DNA of 64,000 bases from Pedobacter petrophilus (GCF_009674725.1 NZ_WKKH01000004.1:163169-227168); one strand, 5' to 3'. Shown: positions 42,282 through 52,420, counted from the stretch's first letter. Numbers and translations: made by a program. Notes: generated by a model from the letters alone, not told the origin.

Positions 42282-44138
42282 ATGGCAAAAATCTCAATTA
42301 ACCTTGCTACAGGTTCGTTTCAAAAGGAAGAAGTAATAGTTGGAATCGATTTAGGCACCACAAACAGTTTGGTTGCATTCATCAATCCCGATAAAAATCC
42401 ACAGGTGATAAACGATGCCGGAAAAGGCTTATTGGTGCCATCTGTAGTTTATTTTAATAGCCAAAATGAAGCTATCGTTGGTAATGAAGCGAAAGAATTT
42501 TTAACTACCGACCCGGCCAACACGATTTTCTCTGTTAAAAGATTACTGGGTCGTTCTTACAAAGATGTAGCAGATCATGCTTCCATCTTCTCCTATAAAA
42601 TCATTGATGATGATAGCGATGCTTTGGTGAAAATCCAGGCAGGCAATCGCTTCTACACGCCTATTGAATTATCAGCAGAAATTTTAAAAGAGCTGAAAGC
42701 AAGAGCGGAACATGCATTAAAAACCCCCGTAAACAGAGCAGTAATCACTGTGCCTGCCTATTTCAATGATAGTCAGCGCCAGGCTACCCGCGATGCAGGT
42801 AAACTTGCCGGTTTAGATGTGATGCGGATTGTAAATGAACCCACCGCAGCCAGTTTAGCTTATGGTATTGGCCTAGATCCTTCGCAACAAAAAACCATCG
42901 CTGTTTATGATTTAGGCGGCGGAACCTTTGATGTTTCTATTCTTCAAATCCAAAATGGAATTTTCGAAGTACTCTCTACAAATGGAAATACTTATTTAGG
43001 TGGTGATGATTTTGATAACGCTATATTAAACCACTGGATAGAAAAAAATAATTTAGATATTAAGGTATTGGCAGAAGATAATATTTTAATGCAAACCCTG
43101 CGCTTACAAGCCGAAGCGGCGAAAAGAGCTTTATCTACTCAAAATTTATACAATGAAAAGATTGGCGAAATCTGGTGTACACTGGATAAGCAAACGTTCG
43201 AAAAACTCATTTCTACAAAAGTTGAAGAAACCATCACCGCGTGTAAAAATGCTTTGAAAGATGCAGATTTAACAGCAGCAGATATTGATGAAGTGATTCT
43301 GGTTGGTGGCTCTACCCGAACACCGTTTGTGAAACAGCAGGTGGAAAATTTCTTTGGCAAAGCGCCTCAGGATAATATTAATCCGGATGAGGTTGTGGCT
43401 CTTGGCGCTGCCATTCAGGCTGATGTACTGGCAGGAAATCGCTCTGATATTTTACTGCTTGATGTTACACCGCTCTCTTTGGGAATCGAAACCATGGGTG
43501 GCTTAATGGACGTGATCATCGCAAGAAATAGTAAAGTACCAACGAAGGCCGGTCGCCAGTATACCACCTCGATTGATGGACAAGTAAACATGAAGATTTC
43601 AGTTTACCAGGGAGAACGCGATTTGGTGAAGGAAAACCGCAAACTGGCTGAATTCGACTTAAGAGGTATCCCTGCGATGCCGGCGGGCTTGCCTAAGGTC
43701 GATATTAATTTTCTGTTAAATGCTGACGGAATTTTAACGGTTCAGGCCATTGAACTTCGTTCTGGTGTGAAACAGGAAATCGAAATTACGCCAAGCTACG
43801 GGTTGAGTGATGATACCGTTGAAAAAATGTTGATCGATAGCATTACGCATGCTAAAAGTGATGTGGAACAACGGATGCTGATTGAGGCAAGAAGTGAGGG
43901 CGAACAATTGCTTTATACCGCCGACCGTTTCATTGAAAAACACGCTGAACACCTGACCGAAGAAGAAATTTCGGAAACCAAAATTCATATTGAAGCTTTA
44001 AGAACCGCTTTAGCTGGCGCAGATAAGGATACAATCCTTAAAAAAGCAGATGAACTAAACGAATTTACACGTCCGTTTGCCGAACGTGTAATGGATGCGG
44101 CGATTTCTACAGCCATGAAGGGTAAGAAGATAGAATAA
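42282..44138 (+). CDS. hscA: Hsp70-family Fe-S assembly chaperone HscA
   Basis: A 618-residue Hsp70. The N-terminal extension ([17 protein letters not shown]) before [16 protein letters not shown] is typical of HscA, not DnaK. The ATPase motifs follow: [47 protein letters not shown] and [13 protein letters not shown]. The substrate domain has [16 protein letters not shown]. HscA has a short lid and lacks the DnaK C-terminal acidic tail, as here. It helps transfer clusters from IscU with HscB. The ISC factors iscX and fdx occur 32 kb away, but hscB and iscU are not seen. A DnaK paralogue is the alternative. Confidence 0.85.
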   Translation: MAKISINLATGSFQKEEVIVGIDLGTTNSLVAFINPDKNPQVINDAGKGLLVPSVVYFNSQNEAIVGNEAKEFLTTDPANTIFSVKRLLGRSYKDVADHASIFSYKIIDDDSDALVKIQAGNRFYTPIELSAEILKELKARAEHALKTPVNRAVITVPAYFNDSQRQATRDAGKLAGLDVMRIVNEPTAASLAYGIGLDPSQQKTIAVYDLGGGTFDVSILQIQNGIFEVLSTNGNTYLGGDDFDNAILNHWIEKNNLDIKVLAEDNILMQTLRLQAEAAKRALSTQNLYNEKIGEIWCTLDKQTFEKLISTKVEETITACKNALKDADLTAADIDEVILVGGSTRTPFVKQQVENFFGKAPQDNINPDEVVALGAAIQADVLAGNRSDILLLDVTPLSLGIETMGGLMDVIIARNSKVPTKAGRQYTTSIDGQVNMKISVYQGERDLVKENRKLAEFDLRGIPAMPAGLPKVDINFLLNADGILTVQAIELRSGVKQEIEITPSYGLSDDTVEKMLIDSITHAKSDVEQRMLIEARSEGEQLLYTADRFIEKHAEHLTEEEISETKIHIEALRTALAGADKDTILKKADELNEFTRPFAERVMDAAISTAMKGKKIE

Positions 44139-44141
44139 TTA

Positions 44142-44169
44142 AGTTGGCAATTCACAGTAGGCATTTACT
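44142..44169. repeat. Possible heptamer array after hscA
   Basis: AGTTGGC, AATTCAC, AGTAGGC, ATTTACT in 7-base steps, starting 3 bases after the hscA stop. Weaker than the other arrays. Confidence 0.35.
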
Positions 44170-44301
44170 TAGCTGTTTAAACAATTCCCTGCATAATGTG
44201 AATGGTTCGTGGAGACACGAACCATGGCTTCACGACGATTATTGATTATTTCTACTTCAACTTTCTTACCATACATCAAAACTTTTCAAACCTCAATCCA
44301 C

Positions 44302-44309
44302 TAACTTTG
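44302..44309 (+). promoter_or_regulatory. Candidate -7 box of luciferase-like gene
   Basis: TAACTTTG, exact TAnnTTTG, 18 bases before the ATG at 44328; it supports that start over upstream codons. Confidence 0.45.
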
Positions 44310-44327
44310 TTAAACAAATTTAGCATT

Positions 44328-45359
44328 ATGGAATTAGGTATCGGTATGTTCGGGGATTTGCAAATTAATGCAACAGGAGAAATCCAACCTGCACAACAAA
44401 GACTTCAGGAAATTATAGAAGAAATAAAACTCATGGATGAAGTGGGTTTGGATTTTTATGGCATTGGCGAACACCATCGTCCGGATTATGCCGTTTCGAG
44501 TCCTGAGATTATTTTAGCAGCAGCAGCCACTGTAACAAAAAACATTAAGTTAAGCAGTGCAGTTTCTGTTTTAAGCTCGTCTGATCCGGTAAAGCTTTAT
44601 CAAAATTTTGCAACGATAGATTTAATCTCAAACGGCCGTGCAGAATTAATGGCTGGCCGCGGAAGTTTCATTGAATCATTTCCATTATTTGGCTACGACC
44701 TTCAGGATTACGATGAACTTTATGAAGAAAAACTAGAATTACTCTTAAAAATAAACAGCGAAAAGAAAGTTAACTGGAAAGGCAAATTCAGAGCCAGCCT
44801 GGTTAATCAGGAAGTTTTGCCCAGAGCGGTGAATGATCATTTGAAAATCTGGGTAGCAGTTGGTGGAACGCCAGAATCTGTAGAACGAGCCGGGAGATTG
44901 GGCTTACCGGTAATGTTTGCCATTATTGGTGGACAGCCTATTCAATTCAAGCCACTTTTCGATTATTACAAAAAAGTTTATCAGGCTTACGGTCATGATA
45001 TGGCCAAATTTGAAGTAGGGGTACATATGCATTCACTATTTGGAGAAAATAGTCAGGATGTGTCAGACTATTACTTCCCGCTCTATTCTGCACAAATGAA
45101 TAGAATTGGCAAAACACGTGGATGGGCACCATTTCAAAGAAACCAGTTTGAGGCAGGAAGAAGTGCTGATGGAGCTTTAATTATAGGAGATGCGAACGAA
45201 TCTGTAGATAAAATACTGGCCATGGAAGAAACTTTTGGCTTAACCCGTTTCTCTGCACATATGGATGTTGGCGGCCCATCGCACACAGCAATGATGAAAT
45301 CAATTGAGATTTTTGGCAATAAAATTGCGCCGGCAGTTAGAAAAGCGCTTAAGCAATAA
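44328..45359 (+). CDS. LLM-class flavin-dependent oxidoreductase
   Basis: A 343-residue protein of the luciferase-like monooxygenase fold. I start at ATG 44328 (MELGIGMFGDLQINATG), the first beta strand; upstream in-frame residues are low-complexity and precede a promoter box. Motifs: DFYGIGEHHRPDYAVSSPEIILAAAA, KLSSAVSVLSSSDPVKLYQNFATIDLISNGRAELMAGRGSFIESFPLFG, and GGTPESVERAGRLGLPVM. These belong to the bacterial group without a known substrate, using reduced FMN (often F420-free). Electron-donor flavin reductase is not adjacent. The length fits. Confidence 0.88.
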   Translation: MELGIGMFGDLQINATGEIQPAQQRLQEIIEEIKLMDEVGLDFYGIGEHHRPDYAVSSPEIILAAAATVTKNIKLSSAVSVLSSSDPVKLYQNFATIDLISNGRAELMAGRGSFIESFPLFGYDLQDYDELYEEKLELLLKINSEKKVNWKGKFRASLVNQEVLPRAVNDHLKIWVAVGGTPESVERAGRLGLPVMFAIIGGQPIQFKPLFDYYKKVYQAYGHDMAKFEVGVHMHSLFGENSQDVSDYYFPLYSAQMNRIGKTRGWAPFQRNQFEAGRSADGALIIGDANESVDKILAMEETFGLTRFSAHMDVGGPSHTAMMKSIEIFGNKIAPAVRKALKQ

Positions 45360-45369
45360 ATTTAAACTT

Positions 45370-45801
45370 TCACTCTTTAAACGTTTGAATAAAGCTGTAA
45401 ACGTAACAGCCTACACAAACTGCAAAAAGGCTCTCCAGCAAGGCAAAAATTGTCATCACTGAAGTTAAGGCCATTGCCATAATAGAAAAATTAAACAGGA
45501 ACATCGCCGTAATCAGTAAGCTAAATCCAAAGCCCAAAGTTGCGGCGAACTTCTTTGGTGCCAGGTCTTTCATCTGCGGTTTTAAAGCCAGAATTTTAGC
45601 AATTTGAAGCGCTAACAACTTTAACAGGCTAAAATTTCCAGAGCCAAACGCCCTTGCTGCAAAATCAACTAACAATAATATAATCGCCCAGTAATTTGAT
45701 GATATTAAACAAGAGATTGCGATCAAAGCAACCATAAAAGCGATTATCCTGATCACATTTTCATTCACACGTTCAGCTGATATCGGACAGGAAATTTCCA
45801 T
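45370..45801 (-). CDS. DUF4395 membrane protein
   Basis: A 143-residue membrane protein with four helices (about 19-48 as a pair, 88-107 and 110-136). It opens ISCPISAERVNENVIRI, where Cys-Pro and the Val-Asn are conserved in DUF4395, and ends with VCVGCYVYSF, a CxxC-like pair in the last helix. DUF4395 proteins often sit next to thioredoxin-like or DoxX genes, but not here: it converges on the luciferase-like gene with a 10-base gap. The Cys pairs hint at a redox or metal role; this is a guess. Confidence 0.82.
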   Translation of the reverse strand: MEISCPISAERVNENVIRIIAFMVALIAISCLISSNYWAIILLLVDFAARAFGSGNFSLLKLLALQIAKILALKPQMKDLAPKKFAATLGFGFSLLITAMFLFNFSIMAMALTSVMTIFALLESLFAVCVGCYVYSFIQTFKE

Positions 45802-45971
45802 CTTAAATATTTTGATCTAAAGATATTCTTTTTCTACCAGGCCTCAACCAAATTCCGGTATTTACTGCACTAATATCTATCCTCAAACTATCCAGCTGAT
45901 GATATTAATTCTTTTGTTTGTAAGTTTCATTCCTATATTTAAAAAACTAAATAACGCAATAAAAATATAGC

Positions 45972-48344
45972 ATGGATGATTCGAAAAAGTTAAATCTGTT
46001 ATTAGTTAAGCTAGAAAATTTATTACTCCGTCAGCAGGGGTTTGAGGAAGAAATTAAAGCCTTAAGGGATGAGGTAAGCGCATTGCAATCCCCCGGGTAT
46101 AGCCCTCCGATCACGAAAACAGTCGAAAATGTCGTTCCGACAGCTCCGAGCATTATCCCACCTGCTGCTGAAATTCCAAATGTTACGCCACCACCATTCA
46201 GGCCAGTGGTTTTACCAGAGAGAAAAGACAGACAGGAACCTAACTTTGCAGATAAATTTAAACGTGAAAACTTAGTCAAGTCTGATTTTGAAAAGTTCAT
46301 TGGCGAAAATCTGATTAGCAAAATTGGTATTCTAATTTTAATCATCGGGGTAGCCATTGGTGCAAAATATGCCATCGATCACGAGATGATCAGTCCGCTT
46401 ACCCGAATTATATTGGGTTATGCTGTAGGTGCAGGTTTAATGGCTTTTGCCATCAAGCTGAAAGCTAAATATGAAAATTTTTCTGCTGTTTTAGTTAGCG
46501 GTGCGATCGCAATTATGTATTTCATCACTTATGCCGCTTACGATTTTTATTCGCTCATCCCCCAGCCTTTAGCCTTCGCACTGATGGTGGTCTTCACCTC
46601 ATTTACAGTTATTGCAGCCATTAAATATAACAAGCAGGTTATTGCACACATCGGTTTGGTTGGTGCCTATGCCGTTCCTTTCTTATTAAGCAATGGTTCC
46701 GGACAAGTTGCGGTGCTCTTTACTTATATGGCCATTATTAACATTGGTATCTTAATCTTAAGTTTCAGGAAATATTGGAAGCCGCTACTATATGCATCTT
46801 TTGCTTTAACGTGGATTATATTTCTTGCGTGGCGGCTAGATTTAAGTAGCGACAAGAACTTCTTTCTTTTATCATTGTTATTCTCTGCAATATTCTTCGT
46901 TACATTTTATATCACAAATCTCGCTTATAAAGTAAGTAAAAAAGAAATTTTTGGCTTGAGTGATGTCGTACTGATTCTTTTGAACGCCTTTATTTACTAT
47001 GGAATTGGATACCTGATACTTTCTGAAAATAAAAATAGTGTAGAATTATTAGGCTTATTTACGCTGGCCAATGCGGTAATCCACTTTGTGGTAAGTGTGA
47101 TTATCTACAAAAGAAAACTGGCCGATAAAAACCTTTTCTACCTGATTCTGGCAGTCGTTATTACATTTATAACGCTGGCTATTCCAGTACAGTTAAACGG
47201 CGGCTGGGTAACCATTTTCTGGACGGTTGAAGCAGCGGTATTATTTTATCTGGGCAGGGTTAAATTGATTTCAATCTATGAAAAATTATCATTCCCATTA
47301 ATCTTTATTGCATTCTTCAGTTTAATCCAGGATTGGGAATCTTATGGAAGTTACTACAACACTGGTGCTCCCATCACTCCAATATTTAATGTACTGTTTT
47401 TAACAGCGGCAATTTTTATTGCAGGCTTTAGCTGGATTTATTATGTAGGCAAAAAATCCGTTGAACAACCTGTAGAATGGCCATGGATGAGACAAATTTT
47501 AACTTATTTCATTCCAACTGTTTTATTGCTGGTTACTTATCTAACCTTTAGGATAGAGATTTCGAATTATTTTAACACCCAAATTGAACTAACGAAAATT
47601 AACACCACTCCGAACGCTAAAACAAACTTCGACAATTATCAATACAACTATAATTTCGAAAAATTAAACACCGCATGGATTTATATCTACACCTTGATTT
47701 TCGTGTCGTTATTAACTTTCGTAAATATCAAAAAGCTCAGAATCCGTGAACTAGCCGTTGCTAATCTGGTAATCAATCTGGTTACAATAGTCGCATTTTT
47801 AACGCATGGCTTATATCTGTTAAGCGACCTTAGAGAGGCCTATCTATCTAACGAAAATAACTATTTTGTGATCAGTTCATTCAATATTGGCATCCGTTAT
47901 CTCAGCATCGCATTCTTCGCACTGCTAATTTTTCAGTGTTATAAGTTGATGAAATCTGGCCTTTTGAACATCGATTCAAAAATTATGTTCGATTCCCTGA
48001 TTTATATTTCGTTATTATGGATTATCAGCAGCGAATTAATTAACATTTTATCACTATCAGGATTAACAGATAGTTACAAACTTGGATTAAGCATGGTTTG
48101 GGGCATTTATTCTTTGTTCCTGATTAGTATAGGAATAGCAAAAAACAAAAAACATTTACGTATTGGCGCAATGGTTTTGTTTGTCATTACCCTCGTAAAA
48201 CTCTTTATTTACGATATGGCCTACCTCAGTACCATTTCCAAAACAATCGTTTTCGTATCGCTTGGAATATTGTTACTCATCATTTCTTTCCTTTACAACA
48301 AGTATAAACATTTAATAACTGATGATGTTCAAAAAGAAAATTAA
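45972..48344 (+). CDS. DUF2339 multi-pass membrane protein
   Basis: A 790-residue protein. Residues 1-45 form a coiled coil (LLLVKLENLLLRQQGFEEEIKALRDEV). A Pro-rich linker reaches to ~100. FEKFIGENLISKIGILILIIGVAIGAKYAID starts a tandem of about 18-20 membrane helices. This is the DUF2339 design: cytoplasmic coiled coil plus a very long polytopic segment; the function is not known. It overlaps the next gene (DUF3999) by 23 bases, so both are translated together, and the two families co-occur widely. Probably a membrane complex. Confidence 0.9.
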   Translation: MDDSKKLNLLLVKLENLLLRQQGFEEEIKALRDEVSALQSPGYSPPITKTVENVVPTAPSIIPPAAEIPNVTPPPFRPVVLPERKDRQEPNFADKFKRENLVKSDFEKFIGENLISKIGILILIIGVAIGAKYAIDHEMISPLTRIILGYAVGAGLMAFAIKLKAKYENFSAVLVSGAIAIMYFITYAAYDFYSLIPQPLAFALMVVFTSFTVIAAIKYNKQVIAHIGLVGAYAVPFLLSNGSGQVAVLFTYMAIINIGILILSFRKYWKPLLYASFALTWIIFLAWRLDLSSDKNFFLLSLLFSAIFFVTFYITNLAYKVSKKEIFGLSDVVLILLNAFIYYGIGYLILSENKNSVELLGLFTLANAVIHFVVSVIIYKRKLADKNLFYLILAVVITFITLAIPVQLNGGWVTIFWTVEAAVLFYLGRVKLISIYEKLSFPLIFIAFFSLIQDWESYGSYYNTGAPITPIFNVLFLTAAIFIAGFSWIYYVGKKSVEQPVEWPWMRQILTYFIPTVLLLVTYLTFRIEISNYFNTQIELTKINTTPNAKTNFDNYQYNYNFEKLNTAWIYIYTLIFVSLLTFVNIKKLRIRELAVANLVINLVTIVAFLTHGLYLLSDLREAYLSNENNYFVISSFNIGIRYLSIAFFALLIFQCYKLMKSGLLNIDSKIMFDSLIYISLLWIISSELINILSLSGLTDSYKLGLSMVWGIYSLFLISIGIAKNKKHLRIGAMVLFVITLVKLFIYDMAYLSTISKTIVFVSLGILLLIISFLYNKYKHLITDDVQKEN

Positions 48345-49554
48345 GCTGCTCCTACCTTTACTCTTCTGCATTGCAATTGCTAATGCACAAACCAATATTT
48401 ATAAGTTTAAACGACAAATTAGCGGCGTAAATACGATCTGGCACAGCATCTCGCTGCCTGATGAACTTTATAAAAATGCAAATGCAGGCTTCGAAGATCT
48501 TAGAATTTTTGGTGTAAGTGGCAAAGATACTGTTGAAGTTCCTTACCTGCTTAAACAGCGCGCTGATCAGATTAATACAAAAGAGGTTTCTTTTAAACAG
48601 ATCAATCAAAGCACCAATGAAAATGGATTTTACTATACGTTTCAAGCGCCTGCCGGAAGCACAATTAATCAAATTAACCTAAGTTTTAAACAAACTAATT
48701 TCGATTGGCAGGTAACATTAGCGGGGAGTAATGATAATAAAGAGTGGTTCGGCATTTTGAAAAACTACCGGATTCTGTCTATTCAGAATACTGATACAGA
48801 TTATAAATTCACTAAACTTAAGTTTCCCGATGCGAAGTATCAGTATTTCCGGATTGCAATCAAATGCAACGTTCATCCCCATCTGATTGCAGCAAAGCTG
48901 AACAAAACCGATACGGTTGGCGGAGTTTATAAACAGGCAAATTCGTTAAATTATCATTTATCAAATGATGCTGTGCAGAAACAAACGGTTATAGAGGTGA
49001 ACTTAAAGAATCCTGTACCGCTTTCCTACCTGAAACTGAAAGCGCAAAGTGATTTTGACTTTTATCGTTCTTTTAAAATCGAAGCTGCAACAGATAGTTT
49101 TAAAAGCGAAAAAGGAATGCAGTATAACTACACCGGGATTTATGATGGCACCATCAGCTCGCTTGAAGAAACTGCATTTTCTTTTCCTAATACCATCACC
49201 TCAAAACTTAGAATAACCATCCAGAATAATGATAACAAGCCTTTACGAATTAGCAATTTAGAATTAAAGGGTAATGCTTATGAAATTATTGCACGCTTTG
49301 AGGATCTTAAAGCTAATTATGCGATCTATTATGGCAACGAAAAGTCCACTGCTCCTAGTTATGAAATTGAAAAATTTGAGAAAAAAATTCCTACAAACTT
49401 AACCACTGTTTCTGTTGGAAATGAAGAAAAAAATCCGGCTTATACAATTAAAACAGAAAAACCATTATTTGAAAATAAGATTTGGCTCTGGGTACTAATG
49501 ACCATAATCATTGTGCTGTTAGGTTGGTTTTCTTTTAAAATGTTGAAGAATTAA
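48322..49554 (+). CDS. DUF3999-family exported protein
   Basis: A 410-residue protein that starts inside the end of the DUF2339 gene (ATG at 48322 or 48325). A signal peptide runs to residue ~22 (ANAQ), followed by a long beta-rich periplasmic region with three sandwich-like parts (FEDLRIFGVSGKDTVEVPYLLK; FYYTFQAPAGSTINQINLSFKQ; DFDFYRSFKIEAATDSF) and a C-terminal helix (~386-406) with a short basic end. DUF3999 is the standard partner of DUF2339. Periplasmic location with inner-membrane anchor is inferred from topology. No enzymatic motif is seen. Confidence 0.82.
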   Translation: MMFKKKIKLLLPLLFCIAIANAQTNIYKFKRQISGVNTIWHSISLPDELYKNANAGFEDLRIFGVSGKDTVEVPYLLKQRADQINTKEVSFKQINQSTNENGFYYTFQAPAGSTINQINLSFKQTNFDWQVTLAGSNDNKEWFGILKNYRILSIQNTDTDYKFTKLKFPDAKYQYFRIAIKCNVHPHLIAAKLNKTDTVGGVYKQANSLNYHLSNDAVQKQTVIEVNLKNPVPLSYLKLKAQSDFDFYRSFKIEAATDSFKSEKGMQYNYTGIYDGTISSLEETAFSFPNTITSKLRITIQNNDNKPLRISNLELKGNAYEIIARFEDLKANYAIYYGNEKSTAPSYEIEKFEKKIPTNLTTVSVGNEEKNPAYTIKTEKPLFENKIWLWVLMTIIIVLLGWFSFKMLKN

Positions 49555-49564
49555 TATTATTAAA

Positions 49565-50686
49565 ATGAGTTTTTTAAAAAAGTTATTTGGTTCAGATTCT
49601 CCAAAGAGAGAAGAGCCAAAAGTACTCATAGAGTTGAGAAGTCCGAGTTGTCCGATTAATGCCATTGTTGAGCAGGATAACCAGGTAGCTTATTTTTATT
49701 TGTGGGGTGATGAGGATTCCGATTTCGGGGTTAAAGCATGCTGGATCAGAAATCTGGATGAAGCCCCGATTGATACGGATTTAAAACAGTTAGAAGAAGG
49801 AATTCCACCAATGTTGAGCAAAGCATACTGCAAATTTCCGGAAGGACAGACACCTTTGCAGATAAACGATTTGGAAATTGTTTGGTTTGAAGAAGGAGAC
49901 GGGGCGGCTTTAATGGAAAAGGGACAAGTTATTACCATTATTCCATCCTGGGCAGGTATAAATGGTTTTTCGGGTTATACCAGAGATTCTGTTGGAGAAG
50001 GAGAATATGGCTGGGAACTTAAATCTTCTAATGCCTTGTTAGAAAGAGTCGAAAAGGCAAAAGAATACTGGCAATTGTGGGATCAGAAAATTAATCCATT
50101 TCAGATTATTCAACCCCAATTACTTCAACAATATGAAAATAATTTAGGTAATAGTGATCAATATTTCGCGATAGATGGCAATGAGTGGCCGCCCAGAGGC
50201 TTATTCTTAAAAAAAGGAGAAGTTAAGGACGTATTTGTAACCGTAGGCCTTTCACTACTACCTATGCCAACAGTTGAAATGTATAATGAACATCCTCATG
50301 AGACTAACAGAATAGAGTTAGGCTTACTCTTAAATGCTGGTCTGCCTCAAGAAGAACTTAACCTCATCGGAAGTTGGATTAGTGGCCAGGCAAGCATTCC
50401 ATGGAAAAGAATCTCTTGGTTTGGAAATGGACACACCGTTACATTTAATGTTCTCAGTAATACCAAGATGACATCTGTAGTACTGGTAAAGCATTTAACT
50501 AATCTACCTGATATAGAACTTGATGATTACCGGGGTAGCCAAGTGAATATATTATGGATGGTACCCATTACTGAAAATGAAAGAATCTATATTATGGACA
50601 ATGGATTTGAACCCTTCCATGAAAAATTAGATAGAATAGGATCAGAAATTTTTAATATCTACCGAAATGAGATTGATTTAAATTAG
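49565..50686 (+). CDS. Suppressor-of-fused (SUFU) domain protein
   Basis: A 373-residue soluble protein with no signal peptide. Residues 1-175 contain an uncharacterised domain (AYFYLWGDEDSDFGVKACWIRNL, GINGFSGYTRDSVGEGEYGWEL). Residues ~195-370 match the bacterial suppressor-of-fused domain: VKDVFVTVGLSLLPMPTVEMY, ETNRIELGLLLNAGL, ISWFGNGHTVTFN and VNILWMVPITENERIYIMDNGFE. In bacteria this domain is common in polymorphic-toxin and immunity settings. It follows the DUF3999 gene by 10 bases, so it is probably cotranscribed with the membrane pair. The role is unknown. Confidence 0.75.
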   Translation: MSFLKKLFGSDSPKREEPKVLIELRSPSCPINAIVEQDNQVAYFYLWGDEDSDFGVKACWIRNLDEAPIDTDLKQLEEGIPPMLSKAYCKFPEGQTPLQINDLEIVWFEEGDGAALMEKGQVITIIPSWAGINGFSGYTRDSVGEGEYGWELKSSNALLERVEKAKEYWQLWDQKINPFQIIQPQLLQQYENNLGNSDQYFAIDGNEWPPRGLFLKKGEVKDVFVTVGLSLLPMPTVEMYNEHPHETNRIELGLLLNAGLPQEELNLIGSWISGQASIPWKRISWFGNGHTVTFNVLSNTKMTSVVLVKHLTNLPDIELDDYRGSQVNILWMVPITENERIYIMDNGFEPFHEKLDRIGSEIFNIYRNEIDLN

Positions 50687-50727
50687 ATCGGAATAAATCA
50701 TCCGCAATATTTTTTTTATATTAGGGC

Positions 50728-51684
50728 ATGAAACGATTAGCGATTTTAACAGCGTTAATCATCCCGCTATTTCTTTGTACATCCTGGGGTTTCTTTGCAC
50801 ATCAAAGGATCAATAACCTCGCCATTTTCACTTTACCATCCGGCATGATTGGTTTCTACAAAAAGAACATCAAATATGTTACCGAGCATGCCGTAGATCC
50901 AGATAAACGCAGGTATGCAGATACACTGGAACCGCCGCGGCACTATCTGGACGTTGAGAATTATGAGAAAAGTATAGACAGCATTCCGGAGAAGTGGAAC
51001 GATGCTCTGGCAAAATATGGGTCGAAATCGTTGAGCGCAAATGGTATCCTGCCCTGGCAAATCCAGCGGACCTATTACAGCCTGGTAAAGGCATTTAAAA
51101 CGCGGGATTCCATCAAAATCTTAAAATACTCTGCAGACTTGGGTCATTATATCGGTGATGCACATGTTCCGCTGCATACCACATCAAATCATAACGGGCA
51201 GTTAACGAACCAGGTTGGCATACATGCTTTTTGGGAAAGCAGGTTACCAGAGTTATTTTCTACAAAATACAATTACGTTGTTGGCCGGGCAAGTTATCTA
51301 GAAAACCCTTTGAAAGAGACCTGGAAAATTTTAAGGCATACACATAGTCTGGTTGATACGGTATTAACCTTTGAGGCTCAACTTGCTGCTTCCTTTCCAT
51401 CTGATCAAAAATATAGCTTCTCAGAACGAAACAACTTAGTTTTAAAGCAGTATTCTATTGCTTATTCGAAAGCTTACCACGATAAAATGAATAACATGGT
51501 AGAAAAACAGATGCGGTCTGCAATATTAGAAATCGGAAATTTTTGGTTTTCAGCCTGGGTAGATGCAGGCCAGCCTGAACTTAAAAACCTGATTAAGACT
51601 GAGCTTGAGCCTGATGTCAGAAAGGAAGAATCGGAGACAGAAAAGAAATATCAAAAAGGCACTATCATCGGGAGAGAAATTTAA
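50728..51684 (+). CDS. Zinc-dependent phospholipase C / P1-nuclease-like protein
   Basis: A 318-residue protein with an N-terminal signal that ends before the mature Trp (TSWGFFAHQRIN), where the N-terminal Trp and following His would bind zinc in this superfamily. Further ligands are visible in EPPRHYLDVE, ILKYSADLGHYIGDAHVPLHTT and NHNGQ, HAFWES. This matches zinc-dependent phospholipase C and S1/P1 nucleases; the sequence does not settle which. It is exported and probably periplasmic or at the surface. It starts 41 bases after the SUFU gene and ends at a hairpin terminator shared with DedA. Confidence 0.82.
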   Translation: MKRLAILTALIIPLFLCTSWGFFAHQRINNLAIFTLPSGMIGFYKKNIKYVTEHAVDPDKRRYADTLEPPRHYLDVENYEKSIDSIPEKWNDALAKYGSKSLSANGILPWQIQRTYYSLVKAFKTRDSIKILKYSADLGHYIGDAHVPLHTTSNHNGQLTNQVGIHAFWESRLPELFSTKYNYVVGRASYLENPLKETWKILRHTHSLVDTVLTFEAQLAASFPSDQKYSFSERNNLVLKQYSIAYSKAYHDKMNNMVEKQMRSAILEIGNFWFSAWVDAGQPELKNLIKTELEPDVRKEESETEKKYQKGTIIGREI

Positions 51685-51692
51685 TCTAAAAG

Positions 51693-51730
51693 CACAAACG
51701 GTAAGAAATGAATCTTACTGTTTGTGTTTA
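51693..51730. terminator. Bidirectional hairpin terminator
   Basis: CACAAACGGTAAG (51693-51705) pairs with CTTACTGTTTGTG (51714-51726) with one G-T type mismatch, between the convergent phospholipase-like and dedA genes. Confidence 0.75.
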
Positions 51731-51736
51731 AGTTAT

Positions 51737-52420
51737 TTATTTTTTATCGTCACCTTCAATAATTTCTTCGATTTTTTTAGGTTGCATACGGCTTTTTACA
51801 GCAGCCCATATGGCCGGAACGAAGGTTACCACAGCGATGAACACAATAACGAGTTCGAAATTATTTTTAATTACCGGGATTTGTCCAAGAACAAATCCGC
51901 CTAATAATAAAGCAACGATCCATGCTACACCACCAATTATGTTAAAGTAGGTAAAGCGACCGAAAGGCATTTTTGCTATCCCCGCTACGAAAGGTGCAAT
52001 TGTTCTGAAAATAGGCAAAAAGCGGCTGAAGATAATCGCTTTTCCACCATGCTTTTCAAAAAATTCGTGAGATTGCTCGTAGTATTTTAGTTTTAAGATC
52101 TTATTCTTTTCTTTGAAAACGCCCGCTCCTAACACACTTCCTAACTTAAAGTTTACAGTGTTCCCTAAAATTGCAGCTACAATTAAGATAACCAACATTA
52201 ACCAGATGCTTAATCCGGTTTCATGCTCTCCGGCAATTAAAGCACCCATTGCAAACAATAGAGAGTCTCCAGGTAAGAAAGGTAAAACTACTAAGCCGGT
52301 TTCTGCAAAAATAATCAGAAAGAGAATAAGGTATGTCCAGGTTTGATAATCGTTAACGATTTGCGCTAGATGAACGTCAATATGAAGTATAAAATCTAGA
52401 AGTTGATGTAGTAAATCCAA
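51737..52420 (-). CDS. DedA-family membrane protein
   Basis: A 227-residue protein of the DedA/VTT family: ETGLVVLPFLPGDSLLFAMGAL, LGSVLGAGVF, YYEQSHEFFEKHGGKAIIFSRFLPIFRTIAPFVAGIAKMPFGRFTYFNIIGGVAWI. The two re-entrant segments and the FxRFxPxxRTxxPxxAG motif define the family. DedA proteins move phospholipids or undecaprenyl phosphate across the inner membrane in relatives. The start is TTG at 52420: an in-frame stop lies three codons upstream and no ATG precedes the conserved part. The TACTTTTG box at 52437-52444 fits that start. Confidence 0.9.
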   Translation of the reverse strand: MDLLHQLLDFILHIDVHLAQIVNDYQTWTYLILFLIIFAETGLVVLPFLPGDSLLFAMGALIAGEHETGLSIWLMLVILIVAAILGNTVNFKLGSVLGAGVFKEKNKILKLKYYEQSHEFFEKHGGKAIIFSRFLPIFRTIAPFVAGIAKMPFGRFTYFNIIGGVAWIVALLLGGFVLGQIPVIKNNFELVIVFIAVVTFVPAIWAAVKSRMQPKKIEEIIEGDDKK

